NCBI GenBank assembly: GCA_964584165.1
Contig: CAZOYW010000014.1
Coordinates: forward strand, 1-64,000
Length of the DNA: 64,000 bases
From: CAZKCI01 sp964584165
GTDB taxonomy: Bacteria; Auribacterota; Erginobacteria; Erginobacterales; CAZKCI01
Direction of reading: 5' to 3'
Part shown: positions 19,202 to 27,465 of the stretch, in pieces
Layout of the letters: each line of letters begins with the position of its first letter
How positions within the stretch are numbered: position 1 is the first letter of the stretch
Made by a program: the position numbers and the translations under genes
The notes under the pieces: generated by a model
Database searches by the model: none
What the model saw: the letters and a program-made list of their open reading frames with translations, nothing else
Told to the model about the DNA's origin: nothing

Positions 19202-19662
19202 ACCCGGACCCGGAAGAGGGGCTGGCCGAACTCGACCGGCTGGCCGTCCTTGACCAGGACCTCGACGATCTCCCCGGCCACGTCCGCGGTCACCTCGTTC
19301 ATCACCTTCATCGCCTCGATGATGCAGACCACGGTCTCCTTGGCCACCCGGGCCCCGGCTTCGACGAAGGGGGCGGCGTTGGCCGCGGGCGACCGGTAGA
19401 AGGTCCCCACCATCGGGGAGACGATCGCGGCCGTGTCCGGCGCCGGGGCGGCGGCGGGCGGCGCGGCGGGGGCGGGCACCGGAGCGGGGGGCGCCGGGGG
19501 CGGCGGAGGCGCTTCCGCCCCGCCCTTTTTCAGGCGGATCTTCACCCCGTCGGCTTCCCATTCAAACTCGCGTAAGTTCTCCTCCTCCATCAGGCGGAGG
19601 ATCTTCTTGACCAGGTTGAGATCCATCTCTTTCACCTCGGGACCTGCCTTCGGTCGTTTCAT
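19198..19662 (-). CDS. accB: Biotin carboxyl carrier protein AccB
   Basis: 154 residues. N-terminal LVKKILRLMEEENLREFEWEADGVKIRL is the family helix-and-strand start (in parts: EENLREFEWEADGVKIRL). A Pro/Ala linker of about 25 residues follows, then the biotinyl domain with VSPMVGTFYRSP and the biotinylated Lys in EAMKVMNEV. It shuttles carboxyl groups from AccC to the transferase. MDLNLVKK at residue 13 is an alternative start. It overlaps accC. Confidence 0.97.
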   Translation of the reverse strand: MKRPKAGPEVKEMDLNLVKKILRLMEEENLREFEWEADGVKIRLKKGGAEAPPPPPAPPAPVPAPAAPPAAAPAPDTAAIVSPMVGTFYRSPAANAAPFVEAGARVAKETVVCIIEAMKVMNEVTADVAGEIVEVLVKDGQPVEFGQPLFRVRV

Positions 19663-19680
19663 GCGATCACCGGAAGGATA

Positions 19681-20769
19681 TTATACCAGAACAATGCGAT
19701 CGTCGTCATCCCGCGCGGTCCGGGTCAAAACCTTCCCGCCCCGGGACGCGACCAGGACCGTGTCCTCGATCCTCACCCCTCCCCAGCAGGGGATGTAGAC
19801 GCCCGGCTCGACCGTCACCGCCATCCCCTCGCGGAGGATCGCCTTCGAGGATCCGCTCAGCCGGGGGGACTCGTGGATCTGAAGACCGACGCCGTGGCCG
19901 AGGGCGTGGCCGAAGCAGGCGTCCCAGCCGCCCCGGCGGAGGACGGCCCGGGCGACCGCATCGACATCCGCGGCCTTCGCTCCGGGAACGAGCGCGGCGA
20001 TCGCCGCCCGCTGGGCCTCCCGGACCGCGCCGGCGACGGCCGCGAAGCGGCGGTCGGGCCCGTTGAGGAAATACGTCCGGGTCAGGTCGGAATGGTAGCC
20101 GTCCAGGGCCGCGCCCAGGTCGATCAGGAGGAGGCCGCGCCCCCGGATCGGGCGGCGGCCGGGGATCGCGTGCGGCTCCGAGGAGTGAGGGCCGAAAGCG
20201 ACGATCGGGTCGAAGGCCTCCCTCCCCCCCGAACTCCGGATCCGGAAGACGATCCGGGCGGCCAGCTCCGCTTCGGTCATCCCCGTTCGCAAGCCAACGA
20301 GCGCATCGTTGAGCGCCCGGACGGCGAGGCGGGAAGCGCGGGCGATCCGCGCCGATTCGAGCGGGTCCTTGACCGTCCGCATCTCGCCCGCCCAGTCGCC
20401 GACGGGGAGCAGCGCGCGCTTCCCCAGGGCCGCCTCGAGGGCGCGCCAGGAGCCCCGGGGGATCGCCTCCCCCTCCAGACCGATCCGCCGGAGGCCGGAC
20501 CGGCGGCAGAAGGCTGCCGTCGCGCCGGAGAGCCCTTCGCTCCCCGCCTCCCGGACGCGAACGGCGGGGCCGGCCTCCCGGGAAGCCTGCTCCCGGAAAC
20601 GGAAGTCCGTGAAGAGGACGGCGGAGCGGGAGGAGACCAGGAGCCAGCCCGTCTCCCCCCGGAAGCCGCTGAGATAGGAGACGTTGGCCGGCTCGACCGC
20701 GAGAAAGCCGTCCAGTCCCGCCCGGTTCATCCGCGCGCGCAGGCGGCGGCGGCGGACGGCGTAATCCAT
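19681..20769 (-). CDS. M24 family Xaa-Pro aminopeptidase-like protein
   Basis: 362 residues from the ATG at 20769, 8 bases after GGAGG. There is an N-terminal creatinase-like domain (NVSYLSGFRGETGWLLV), then a pita-bread catalytic domain with the metal ligands: DLGAALDGYHSDLTRTY (two Asp; seen as LIDLGAALDGYHSDLTRTY), HALGHGVGLQIHESP (His), VTVEPGVYIP (Glu) and VRIEDTVLV (Glu). It removes N-terminal residues before proline. Its place between aroQ and accB is found in many bacteria, usually with efp, which is absent here. Confidence 0.92.
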   Translation of the reverse strand: MDYAVRRRRLRARMNRAGLDGFLAVEPANVSYLSGFRGETGWLLVSSRSAVLFTDFRFREQASREAGPAVRVREAGSEGLSGATAAFCRRSGLRRIGLEGEAIPRGSWRALEAALGKRALLPVGDWAGEMRTVKDPLESARIARASRLAVRALNDALVGLRTGMTEAELAARIVFRIRSSGGREAFDPIVAFGPHSSEPHAIPGRRPIRGRGLLLIDLGAALDGYHSDLTRTYFLNGPDRRFAAVAGAVREAQRAAIAALVPGAKAADVDAVARAVLRRGGWDACFGHALGHGVGLQIHESPRLSGSSKAILREGMAVTVEPGVYIPCWGGVRIEDTVLVASRGGKVLTRTARDDDDRIVLV

Positions 20770-20891
20770 CGTCATATCCTCCATCGACCCGACCGAAGAA
20801 AGCCGCGCCTGCCTGCCGGCAGGGATTACGCGAATTTTGATCAGCCGCGGCAACGCATCCCGGGCCGGAAATGCGAAAGTTAGCGTCTGCC

Positions 20892-21365
20892 TTACAGCTT
20901 TCGCCGGTGCGATTTCTTCGGCGGGCGGGCCAGGGCGATCGCGGCTTCGAGGCCCAGGAGGTAGCTCAGGGGGCCGAAGCCGGAGACCTGGCCCCGAACC
21001 ACCGGCGCGACCAAGGAGGTGCGGCGGAACTCCTCGCGGGCATGGATGTTGGAGAGGTGGACCTCGACGGCGGGGAGACGGACGGCGGCCAGGGCGTCCC
21101 GGATCGCCACCGAGGTGTGGGTGTAGGCGGCCGGGTTGATCAGGATGGCGGCGGCCGACTTCCGGGCGGCGGCGATCGCCTCGACGATCTCTCCCTCGCT
21201 GTTCGACTGGAGGATGGAGAGCGACACCCCCCGGCGGGAGGCGAGCCGGACCAGCTCCCGGTCGATGGAGGCGAGGGTGGTCTTCCCGTAGACGCCGGTC
21301 TCGCGCTCGCCGAGGAGCTGGAGGTTGGGGCCGTGGATGACGAGAATCTTGATGGGAGGGTTCAA
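20892..21365 (-). CDS. aroQ: 3-dehydroquinate dehydratase, type II
   Basis: 157 residues. ILVIHGPNLQLLGERETGVYG is the type II start with the catalytic Tyr (in parts: HGPNLQLLGERETGVYG). QSNSEGEIVEAI, LINPAAYTHTSVAIRDAL and VEVHLSNIHAREEFR complete the active site, including the catalytic His. It forms 3-dehydroshikimate in the shikimate pathway. The C-terminal basic tail KKSHRRKL is unusual but short. Confidence 0.96.
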   Translation of the reverse strand: MNPPIKILVIHGPNLQLLGERETGVYGKTTLASIDRELVRLASRRGVSLSILQSNSEGEIVEAIAAARKSAAAILINPAAYTHTSVAIRDALAAVRLPAVEVHLSNIHAREEFRRTSLVAPVVRGQVSGFGPLSYLLGLEAAIALARPPKKSHRRKL

Positions 21366-21440
21366 GGGATCAAGGATTCAAGGGTTCAAAGGTTCGGCGG
21401 TTCAACCGTTGAACCGCGAACCGTTGAACCCCGAACCTCC
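21366..21440. repeat. TTCAA/TTGAA repeat tract between aroQ and the Trm112 gene
   Basis: Units of 7-9 bases such as GGATTCAAGGGTTCAAAGG, then the palindromic GGTTCAACCGTTGAACC, then CGAACCGTTGAACCCCGAACC written in part. Similar degenerate tracts occur at several other gene borders in this window. Confidence 0.6.
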
Positions 21441-21650
21441 TCATGCCTTGGGACGCTCCGCCTCGTCGATCAGCATCACCGGGATGCCGTCGCGGATGGA
21501 GTAGATGAGCCCGCAGCGCTCGCCGCGCTTGAATTCCCTCGTCTCGGGGGACTCGTCCCGGCAGATCAGCTTCTGGTTCTTCTCGTCGTAGGTGAGCGAC
21601 GACTTGCAGGCCGGGCAGGCGAGGATTTCCAAGAGTTCCTTGTCGATCAT
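21441..21650 (-). CDS. Trm112-like small zinc protein
   Basis: 69 residues. IDKELLEILACPACKSSL at the start with the CPxC zinc knuckle, a second pair of cysteines (LICRDE and RCGLIY), and IRDGIPVMLIDEAE at the end match the Trm112/YcaR family. Members act as activating partners of methyltransferases; the partner here is unknown. The sequence between the two halves is somewhat longer than in E. coli YcaR. Confidence 0.92.
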   Translation of the reverse strand: MIDKELLEILACPACKSSLTYDEKNQKLICRDESPETREFKRGERCGLIYSIRDGIPVMLIDEAERPKA

Positions 21651-21660
21651 ACGGACCTCC

Positions 21661-21791
21661 GAGGTGGTGTCGGGTGTCAGATATAACGTGTCGTTCTCTC
21701 GTACACGTTCTCGTTCGCGTCCACGTTCACGAGTCCGTGCCCCGGTATGATTACGTGAACGTGAACGGATACGCGCACGAGAACGAAAATG
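21661..21791. repeat. CGTTCA-type hexamer repeats in inverted arrangement
   Basis: ACGTTCTCGTTCGCGTCC and ACGTTCACGAG on one side; CGTGAACGTGAACGGATACG and ACGAGAACG on the other. The halves are inverted relative to each other, so the 120-base gap between the Trm112 gene and rfbD can form a large hairpin. Confidence 0.6.
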
Positions 21792-22649
21792 TCAGGCGCG
21801 CAGCATTATATACTCCCGCACCGCTTCTTGCCAAGGGCGCATCGTGAGCCCGGTGAGCGTCTCGTAACGCTGGAGGCTCAGGACCGACCAGGACGGGCGG
21901 CGGGCCGGGCGGTTGAGCTCGGCGCTCTTCGCCGGGCGGACCTCGGCGGGGATCCCCGCGACGGCGACGATGAAGCGGGCGTATTCGAACCAGGAGCAGT
22001 GACCCCGGTTGCTGAGGTGCACGGTCCCCTCCGCCCCGGCCCGGACCAGGGCGGCGATCCCGCGGGCCAGGTCCACCGCGTAGGTGGGAGAGCCCTCCTG
22101 GTCGTCGACCACGGCGAGCTTCCCCGTCTCCCGGGCGCGGGCCAAGATGGTGTCGGGGAAGTTCCTCCCCCCCCGCCCGAAGAGCCAGGCCGTCCGGACG
22201 ATCAGCCCCCTCCCCCCCGCCGCCCGGACCGCCTCCTCTCCCGCCAGCTTGGACTCGCCGTAGACGCTGAGCGGCCGGGGCGGATCCTCCTCGAGGTAGG
22301 GGGAGCCCTTGGCGCCGTCGAAGACGAAGTCGGTGGAGAGGTGGACCAGCGCGGCGGAAGCCTTCCGGCAGGCCCGGGCGAGGTTCCCCGCCCCGAGGGC
22401 GTTGACCGCGAAGGCTTTCTCCCGCTCCGTCTCGCACCGGTCAACGTCGGTGTAGGCGGCGGCGTTGACCACCCAGCGGGGGCGGTGGGCGGCGAGCACG
22501 GCGGCGACGGAGGCGGGAGAGCGGATGTCCAGTTCGGGGAGGTCGGCGCCGGAGACCGCGCCCAGGGAGGGGAGGATCTCCATCAGCTCGCGGCCGAGGA
22601 GGCCGCGACATCCGACGACCAGGATCGGGCCGAGATCAGCGGTGGCCAT
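21792..22649 (-). CDS. rfbD: dTDP-4-dehydrorhamnose reductase RfbD
   Basis: 285 residues, a short-chain dehydrogenase-type NAD(P)-binding protein. ILVVGCRGLLGREL (with Arg-Gly-Leu in place of the usual GxxGQLG), VVNAAAYTDVDRCE, HLSTDFVFDG, YGESKLAGE (the Tyr/Lys active-site pair) and RTAWLFGRGGRNF. It makes dTDP-L-rhamnose in the last step. Its start overlaps the rfbB stop by 14 bases. rfbB, rfbA and an rfbC-like gene follow upstream, so the pathway is complete. Confidence 0.95.
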   Translation of the reverse strand: MATADLGPILVVGCRGLLGRELMEILPSLGAVSGADLPELDIRSPASVAAVLAAHRPRWVVNAAAYTDVDRCETEREKAFAVNALGAGNLARACRKASAALVHLSTDFVFDGAKGSPYLEEDPPRPLSVYGESKLAGEEAVRAAGGRGLIVRTAWLFGRGGRNFPDTILARARETGKLAVVDDQEGSPTYAVDLARGIAALVRAGAEGTVHLSNRGHCSWFEYARFIVAVAGIPAEVRPAKSAELNRPARRPSWSVLSLQRYETLTGLTMRPWQEAVREYIMLRA

Positions 22650-23640
22650 ACTGCCGCTGGTAGTAGGCCTTGAACTCGCCGCTTTTCAGCTTCTCCCACC
22701 ACCAGCGGTTGTCCCGGTACCAGGCGATGGTGGCGGCGAGCTCGGTCTCGAAGTCGTGCGCCGGCTGCCAGCCCAGCCGCTTGAGCTTGCCGGAGTCGAG
22801 GGCGTAGCGGCGGTCGTGCCCCTCCCGGTCCTTGACCCGGCGAATCAGGGTTGCCGGCTTCCCCAGGTACTTGAGGATCTTCGCGGTCAGGTCGCGGTTG
22901 GCGAGAAGGTTACCCCCGCCGATGTTGTAGACCTCGCCCCGGACCCCCTTCTCGATCAAGAGGTCGATCGCCCGGCAATGGTCCTCGACGTAGAGCCAGT
23001 CGCGGACGTTGAGGCCGTCGCCGTAAAGCGGGAGGGGGACGTCGTCGAGGGCGTTGGTGACGAAGAGCGGGATGACCTTTTCCGGGTACTGGCGGGGGCC
23101 GAAGTTGTTGGAAGCGCGGGTGACCACCACCGGGATTTGGTAGCTCGCGAAGTAGGAGTAGGCGAGGCGGTCGGCCCCGGCCTTGGAGGCGGAGTAGGGG
23201 TTGCGGGGGAGGAGGGGATCGGTCTCGACGCTGAAACCCTCCGCCACCGAGCCGTAGACCTCGTCGGTGGAGATCTGGACGAAAACCCCCGCTCCCTGCC
23301 GCCGCACCGCCTCCAGGAGGACGTAGGTCCCGTAGACGTCGGTCCGGATGAAGTCGTCGGGGTTCATCAGCGACCGGTCGACGTGGGTCTCGGCCGCGAA
23401 GTTCACCACCACGTCGGGCTTCTCCCCGAAAGCCTCGGCCACCGCCTGCGGGTCGGCGATGTCTCCCTTGAGGAAGCGGTAGCGCGGGTCCTGCTCGACC
23501 TCCCGGAGGTTTTCGGGGTTGCCGGCGTAGGTGAGCTTGTCGAGGTTGACGACCCGGTCCTCCGGGTGGGCCCGGAGCCAGTAGCGGATGAAGTTGGAGC
23601 CGATGAAGCCGGCGCCCCCGGTGACGAGAATGGTTCTCAT
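22636..23640 (-). CDS. rfbB: dTDP-glucose 4,6-dehydratase RfbB
   Basis: 334 residues from the ATG at 23640, with AAAGGATA upstream. ILVTGGAGFIGSNFIRYWL binds NAD; AAETHVDRSL, ISTDEVYGS, YSASKAGADRL (Tyr/Lys pair) and NNFGPRQYPEKVIPLFV are the family signatures. It converts dTDP-glucose to the 4-keto-6-deoxy intermediate. Full length. Confidence 0.97.
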   Translation of the reverse strand: MRTILVTGGAGFIGSNFIRYWLRAHPEDRVVNLDKLTYAGNPENLREVEQDPRYRFLKGDIADPQAVAEAFGEKPDVVVNFAAETHVDRSLMNPDDFIRTDVYGTYVLLEAVRRQGAGVFVQISTDEVYGSVAEGFSVETDPLLPRNPYSASKAGADRLAYSYFASYQIPVVVTRASNNFGPRQYPEKVIPLFVTNALDDVPLPLYGDGLNVRDWLYVEDHCRAIDLLIEKGVRGEVYNIGGGNLLANRDLTAKILKYLGKPATLIRRVKDREGHDRRYALDSGKLKRLGWQPAHDFETELAATIAWYRDNRWWWEKLKSGEFKAYYQRQYGHR

Positions 23641-23731
23641 GCCGTATCCTTTGTCGTATGAACGCTCGAATCGGTAGCGCGGCGCCACCGGCCGACCGAA
23701 ATCGCCCGCGACCAACCGCGCCGCGCGCTTT

Positions 23732-23773
23732 CTTTAAAATGTCCCGGCCCGGACGGGGCGGGACATTTTAAAG
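23732..23773. terminator. Stop-codon-straddling hairpin after rfbA
   Basis: On the minus strand, CTTTAAAATGTCCCG and its inverted copy CGGGACATTTTAAAG. The rfbA TAA stop lies within the first arm. It separates rfbA from rfbB, so it may moderate rather than end transcription. Confidence 0.6.
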
Positions 23774-24499
23774 ACGGTTGGCCCCGCTGGCGGCGACGAG
23801 TTGGTTGACCCGGATCAGGCTGGCGATGGAGGAGCCGGCGTCGGCCCACCAGCCATCCAGGATGTCGTAGGTCATCTTCCCGTCTTGGATGTAGAAGTTG
23901 TTGACGTCGGTGATCTCCAGCTCCCCCCGTCCCGAGGGCTTCAGGCGGCGGATATAGCGGAAGACTTCCGGGTCATACATGTAGATCCCGATCACCGCGT
24001 AGCGGCTGGGCGGATCCTTGGGCTTCTCGATGATCTTCTTCACCTTCTCTCCCTCGATCACCGCCACCCCGTAGTCCTGCGGGTTGTCGACCTCCTTGAG
24101 GAGGATCTTCGCCCCCTCCTTCTGCTTCTCGAAGGCCCGGACCGCCCGGACGATGTTCTTCTCGATCAGGTTGTCGCCGAGCATGACCAGGACGCGGTCG
24201 CCTTCGGAGAAGTGCTCGGCGAGGGAAAGGGCCTCGGCGATCCCCCCTTCCCGCTCCTGGTAGGTGTAGCTGATCTCCTTGAGGCCGAACTCCTTGCCGT
24301 TCCCGAGGAGGCGGAGGAAGTCGCCGGCGTTGTTCCCCCCGGTCACGATCATGATGTCCGAGATCCCGGCGTTAACCAGGGTCTGGATCGGATAGTAGAT
24401 CATCGGCCGGTCGTGGACCGGGAGGAGGTGCTTGTTGGTGATCTTGGTCAGGGGGGAGAGCCGGGTGCCCAGCCCGCCGGCGAGGATGACTCCTTTCAC
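23768..24499 (-). CDS. rfbA: Glucose-1-phosphate thymidylyltransferase RfbA (short form)
   Basis: 243 residues. KGVILAGGLGTRLSPLT is the nucleotide-binding start, NKHLLPVHDRPMIYYPI follows, VMLGDNL holds the metal-binding Asp, and IEKPKDPPSRYAVIGIYMY and WWADAGSSIASL complete the fold. It makes dTDP-glucose, the precursor of dTDP-rhamnose. It is about 45 residues shorter than E. coli RmlA, like other short-type enzymes that lack the C-terminal allosteric part. Confidence 0.94.
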   Translation of the reverse strand: MKGVILAGGLGTRLSPLTKITNKHLLPVHDRPMIYYPIQTLVNAGISDIMIVTGGNNAGDFLRLLGNGKEFGLKEISYTYQEREGGIAEALSLAEHFSEGDRVLVMLGDNLIEKNIVRAVRAFEKQKEGAKILLKEVDNPQDYGVAVIEGEKVKKIIEKPKDPPSRYAVIGIYMYDPEVFRYIRRLKPSGRGELEITDVNNFYIQDGKMTYDILDGWWADAGSSIASLIRVNQLVAASGANRL

Positions 24500-24541
24500 T
24501 ATATTTTCTCCTTTAGGCGCACTTGTCTTCGAGACAAAACA

Positions 24542-24991
24542 CTAGCGGTCTTTTCTTCCCCAGTGGTAGGGGATGGAGTTCTGGTGGGGATCGGTCCGGA
24601 ACTCGTCGCCGGGATCGTAGAGATGGTCGGGGAAGTTGATCACCATCGCTTCCTCCTCGCTCGTGCACTTGAAGCCGTGGGTGACCCCGGGCGGGATACG
24701 GAGGAGGATGGGGTTGTGGACCCCCAGGAAGAACTCGTTCACCTCCCCGCGGGTAGGGGAGCCCTCCCGGTCGTCGTAGAGGACCACCTTCATCATTCCC
24801 CGGACGACCACGAAATGGTCGGTCTGCTTCTTGTGGTGGTGCCAGCCCTTGACCACTCCGGGGTAGGCGGTGGTCAGGTAGGCGTAGCCGAAGCGGCGGA
24901 AGAAGGGGTCATCGGAGCGGAACATCTCCATTACCCGACCCCGCTCGTCCGGGATGGGCTTGAGCTGCTTGACCGTGACTCCGTCGATCAT
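24542..24991 (-). CDS. rfbC: dTDP-4-dehydrorhamnose 3,5-epimerase-type cupin
   Basis: 149 residues. The cupin core has VKGWHHHKKQTDHFVVVRGMMKVVLYDDR (read in parts: GWHHHKKQTDHF) and LLRIPPGVTHGFKCTSEE. DERGRVMEMFRSDD at the start is typical of RfbC. The active-site His dyad region is present, though the protein is shorter than the 180-residue canonical enzymes. It is a likely epimerase given rfbA, rfbB and rfbD alongside, although FdtA/WxcM-like isomerases look similar. Its start overlaps the next gene by 4 bases. Confidence 0.85.
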   Translation of the reverse strand: MIDGVTVKQLKPIPDERGRVMEMFRSDDPFFRRFGYAYLTTAYPGVVKGWHHHKKQTDHFVVVRGMMKVVLYDDREGSPTRGEVNEFFLGVHNPILLRIPPGVTHGFKCTSEEEAMVINFPDHLYDPGDEFRTDPHQNSIPYHWGRKDR

Positions 24992-26076
24992 GTCCGCCCC
25001 TCCCCGGCTCCGCCCGCCGCGCCCGGAGAGGCGATCTCACCGCGGTGGAAGCGAAGCTGGTCTTTCAGGATGTAGATGACCCCGCCGACCAGCGAGGCCG
25101 CCAGGGAAACGAAGTAGAAATTGAGCGAAAGCATCAGCGCGTGCCTGTCCGCCACGCTTTGCGCCACGGAAGGGATCTCCCCGGCCGGCTTGAGGCAGGC
25201 CAGGGAGCCGAAGAAGAGGACGAAGGCGGCTTCCCGCGTCCCCAAGCCCGAGAAGGAGATCGGCAGCGACATGATAACCGAAATCGCGGGTATAAACAGG
25301 AAAAAATACCTCAGGGGGATGGGCGGGATCGTGTTCCGGAAGACCAGCGAAATCAGCCAGGAATCGAAGACGATGATCACCCAGATCACGCTGGAGATGA
25401 GGAGCGTTTTCAGGAGAACCGAGCTCTGGCCGCGGTAGACGCAGAGGGCGTCGTGGACGTCCGTGATCTTCCTCCGGAACGCCTCCCAGGGGACGCGGGT
25501 GGTCAGGGCCCGAAGCAGGCGTTCGTTGAAAACGACCAGGAAGAACAGGATCAGGCCGGCGGAAACGCCGACGACGATCAGCCACACCAAGGCGGTTTCC
25601 TTCGGCTTGAGCGCCGACGCGAGCTCGCCCGCCCCGAAGAGGAGGGAGACGAGCGCGACGACGCACATCCCCCCCATGCCCATCAGCCGGTCGACCGCGA
25701 CCGAGGCCAGGGCGGCCGGCCCCTTCCCCGTGAAGCGGGAGAGGTAGTAGACCTTGACCACGTCCCCCCCCACGGTCGAGGGGAGGAAGCTGTTGAAGAA
25801 CATCCCGATCATGTAATACATGAAGACGCTCGGAGAGGAGAGCCTAACCCCCTGGGCGCGGAGGAGGAGCCCCCAGCGGAAGGCCCCGGCGGCGAAGAGA
25901 GCGGCCATGACCGCGACCGCGGCCAGGAGGGCCCAGAGATCGGCCTGGGCGTAGTAGCTGGGAAGCTGAGCGAGCCCCCCGTTGCGGCTGATCTTGGAGA
26001 AGATGTAACCGAGCAGGGAGAGGCCGATCGCCAGGCGGAGGAGGAGGAAAAGGCGCTGTTTCAAGGCCGAGGTCAT
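24988..26076 (-). CDS. Lysylphosphatidylglycerol synthase TM-region family (UPF0104) membrane protein
   Basis: 362 residues with about eight hydrophobic segments. FNSFLPSTVGGDVVKVYYLSRF and RLMGMGGM are family signatures (PF03706), as is ISFSGLGTREAAFVLFF near the C-terminus. This is the flippase-like half of MprF without the synthetase domain. Such proteins may move lipids or glycolipids across the membrane. It is coupled to rfbC by a 4-base overlap, so a role with rhamnose-containing glycolipid is plausible. Confidence 0.85.
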   Translation of the reverse strand: MTSALKQRLFLLLRLAIGLSLLGYIFSKISRNGGLAQLPSYYAQADLWALLAAVAVMAALFAAGAFRWGLLLRAQGVRLSSPSVFMYYMIGMFFNSFLPSTVGGDVVKVYYLSRFTGKGPAALASVAVDRLMGMGGMCVVALVSLLFGAGELASALKPKETALVWLIVVGVSAGLILFFLVVFNERLLRALTTRVPWEAFRRKITDVHDALCVYRGQSSVLLKTLLISSVIWVIIVFDSWLISLVFRNTIPPIPLRYFFLFIPAISVIMSLPISFSGLGTREAAFVLFFGSLACLKPAGEIPSVAQSVADRHALMLSLNFYFVSLAASLVGGVIYILKDQLRFHRGEIASPGAAGGAGEGRT

Positions 26077-26247
26077 GGGCTTGCCAAGGGAGAGGACTAT
26101 ACTCGAAAGCGGGGTGGAGACAAGAACAAAAGGTTACGGAAACCCCGGCCGGAGGCAGGGATATGCGAAGAGCGGCCAAACTTGCGATATCCGCGCCAGC
26201 GGTAACTTTATGTATCCCCACGTAACCTTGCGTAACCTCACGCAACC
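26077..26247. repeat. Gene-free gap with CGTAACCT-type repeats
   Basis: Contains CCACGTAACCTTGCGTAACC and TCACGCAACCTCA, about 10-base units differing by one or two bases. No gene or clear promoter was found. Confidence 0.5.
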
Positions 26248-27366
26248 TCATTTCCAGCGGAGCGCCTTCCTCCGGAAGCAGTAGACGATCCCCCCCCAGG
26301 CGGCGGCAGCGTTGAGGAGGCAGAAGGTGAAGGCGGGGGAGAGGAGGCGCGAGGGACGGCCGCGGAGAACGGCCTCGAACCAGCCGGCCGCGGCGGCGAG
26401 GTAGAAGATCGCCTGGGGGAGGAAGGCGTGACGGGGCCAGGCCGGGGAGAGGGCGCTGGAAAGTAGCGCCAGGACGAGAGCGAACGGGACGAGGAGGCGG
26501 AAGAGCTTGTGGGAGATCATCCCAACCGCGACCGGGGAGCGGAAGGGGTCGAGGAGCCAGGGGGAGCGGGCGAAGGCCTGGTAGTTGCCGGCCAGCGTCC
26601 TCGCCTTGCGCCGGAATTCCCGCCGCCAGTCGGCCGCCTCGGTCTCGAAGGCCCGGGCGGATTCGACGAAGGCGATCTTGCGCCCCCGCCGCACCGCCTC
26701 CAGGGGGAGGAGAAAATCGTCGAGGATGGTGTCGTCGGGGAGCGGGCGGAAAAGCTCCCGGCGCAGGGCCCAGATCGCTCCGGTCGCCCCCAGGCAGGAG
26801 GAGAGGGCGGATTCCCGCCGGCGCATCGCCTTCTCCATCCGCCAATACCAGTCGACCCTCACCCCGCTCACCCCTCCTCCCTCCTCCCGGAGGACCAGCT
26901 CGCCGCTGGCCGCGCCCACCGCCGGGTCGGCGAAGGCGGAGGCGAGCCGCGCGAGCGCCTCGGGCGCGAACAGGGCGCTGGCGTCGGTGAAGACGACGAT
27001 CTCGCCGGTCAGCTCGGGGACGGCGCGGTTGATCGTCCCCATCTTGCCGCGGTGATCGGGGTAGTCGAGGAGGCGCAGACGTCGGTCGCGAGCGGAGAGG
27101 ACGACGGCGGCCGTCTCATCCCGCGAACCGTCGGAAGCGACCACGACCTCCAGCGCGCCGGGATACGGGAGGCCGAGGGCGTTGGCGATCTTCGTCCCGA
27201 TCAAACGCCCCTCGTTCCGGGCCGGGACGAGGAGGGAGACCGACGGCCAGCGCGCCAGGTCCGGCGCGGACGGGGGGCGGCCGCGGGCGAGGAGAAGCAG
27301 ACCCAGCGGATAGAGGAGATAGGTGTAGGCGATGAACGCCGCGGAAAGGATGAAGAGCTCGGTCAT
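26248..27366 (-). CDS. Family 2 glycosyltransferase with membrane segments
   Basis: 372 residues from the ATG at 27366. There is an N-terminal membrane segment (ELFILSAAFIAYTYLLYPLG), then a GT-A domain: VSLLVPARNEGRLIG, VVASDGSRDET, VVFTDASALF (the DxD-like metal site) and the late ILDDFLLPLEAVRRG with QxxRW-region RREFRRKARTLAGNYQ. Three membrane helices lie at the C-terminus. It resembles processive or exopolysaccharide synthases. It is divergent from the coiled-coil gene at 27466. Confidence 0.88.
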   Translation of the reverse strand: MTELFILSAAFIAYTYLLYPLGLLLLARGRPPSAPDLARWPSVSLLVPARNEGRLIGTKIANALGLPYPGALEVVVASDGSRDETAAVVLSARDRRLRLLDYPDHRGKMGTINRAVPELTGEIVVFTDASALFAPEALARLASAFADPAVGAASGELVLREEGGGVSGVRVDWYWRMEKAMRRRESALSSCLGATGAIWALRRELFRPLPDDTILDDFLLPLEAVRRGRKIAFVESARAFETEAADWRREFRRKARTLAGNYQAFARSPWLLDPFRSPVAVGMISHKLFRLLVPFALVLALLSSALSPAWPRHAFLPQAIFYLAAAAGWFEAVLRGRPSRLLSPAFTFCLLNAAAAWGGIVYCFRRKALRWK

Positions 27367-27399
27367 GGCTCGCGGGGTCTTCCCGCCAATGTTAGACGC

Positions 27400-27428
27400 T
27401 TGACAACTTCCTCGCCCTCGAACAAAAT
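27400..27428 (+). promoter_or_regulatory. Candidate promoter for the coiled-coil/sugar-transferase operon
   Basis: TTGACA (27400-27405), 17 bases, then CAAAAT (27423-27428). A TATTAT at 27436-27441 is another possible -10. It lies 40-65 bases before the ATG at 27466. Confidence 0.45.
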
Positions 27429-27465
27429 GAGAAGATATTATACCACCTATTAAAGGAGACCGACT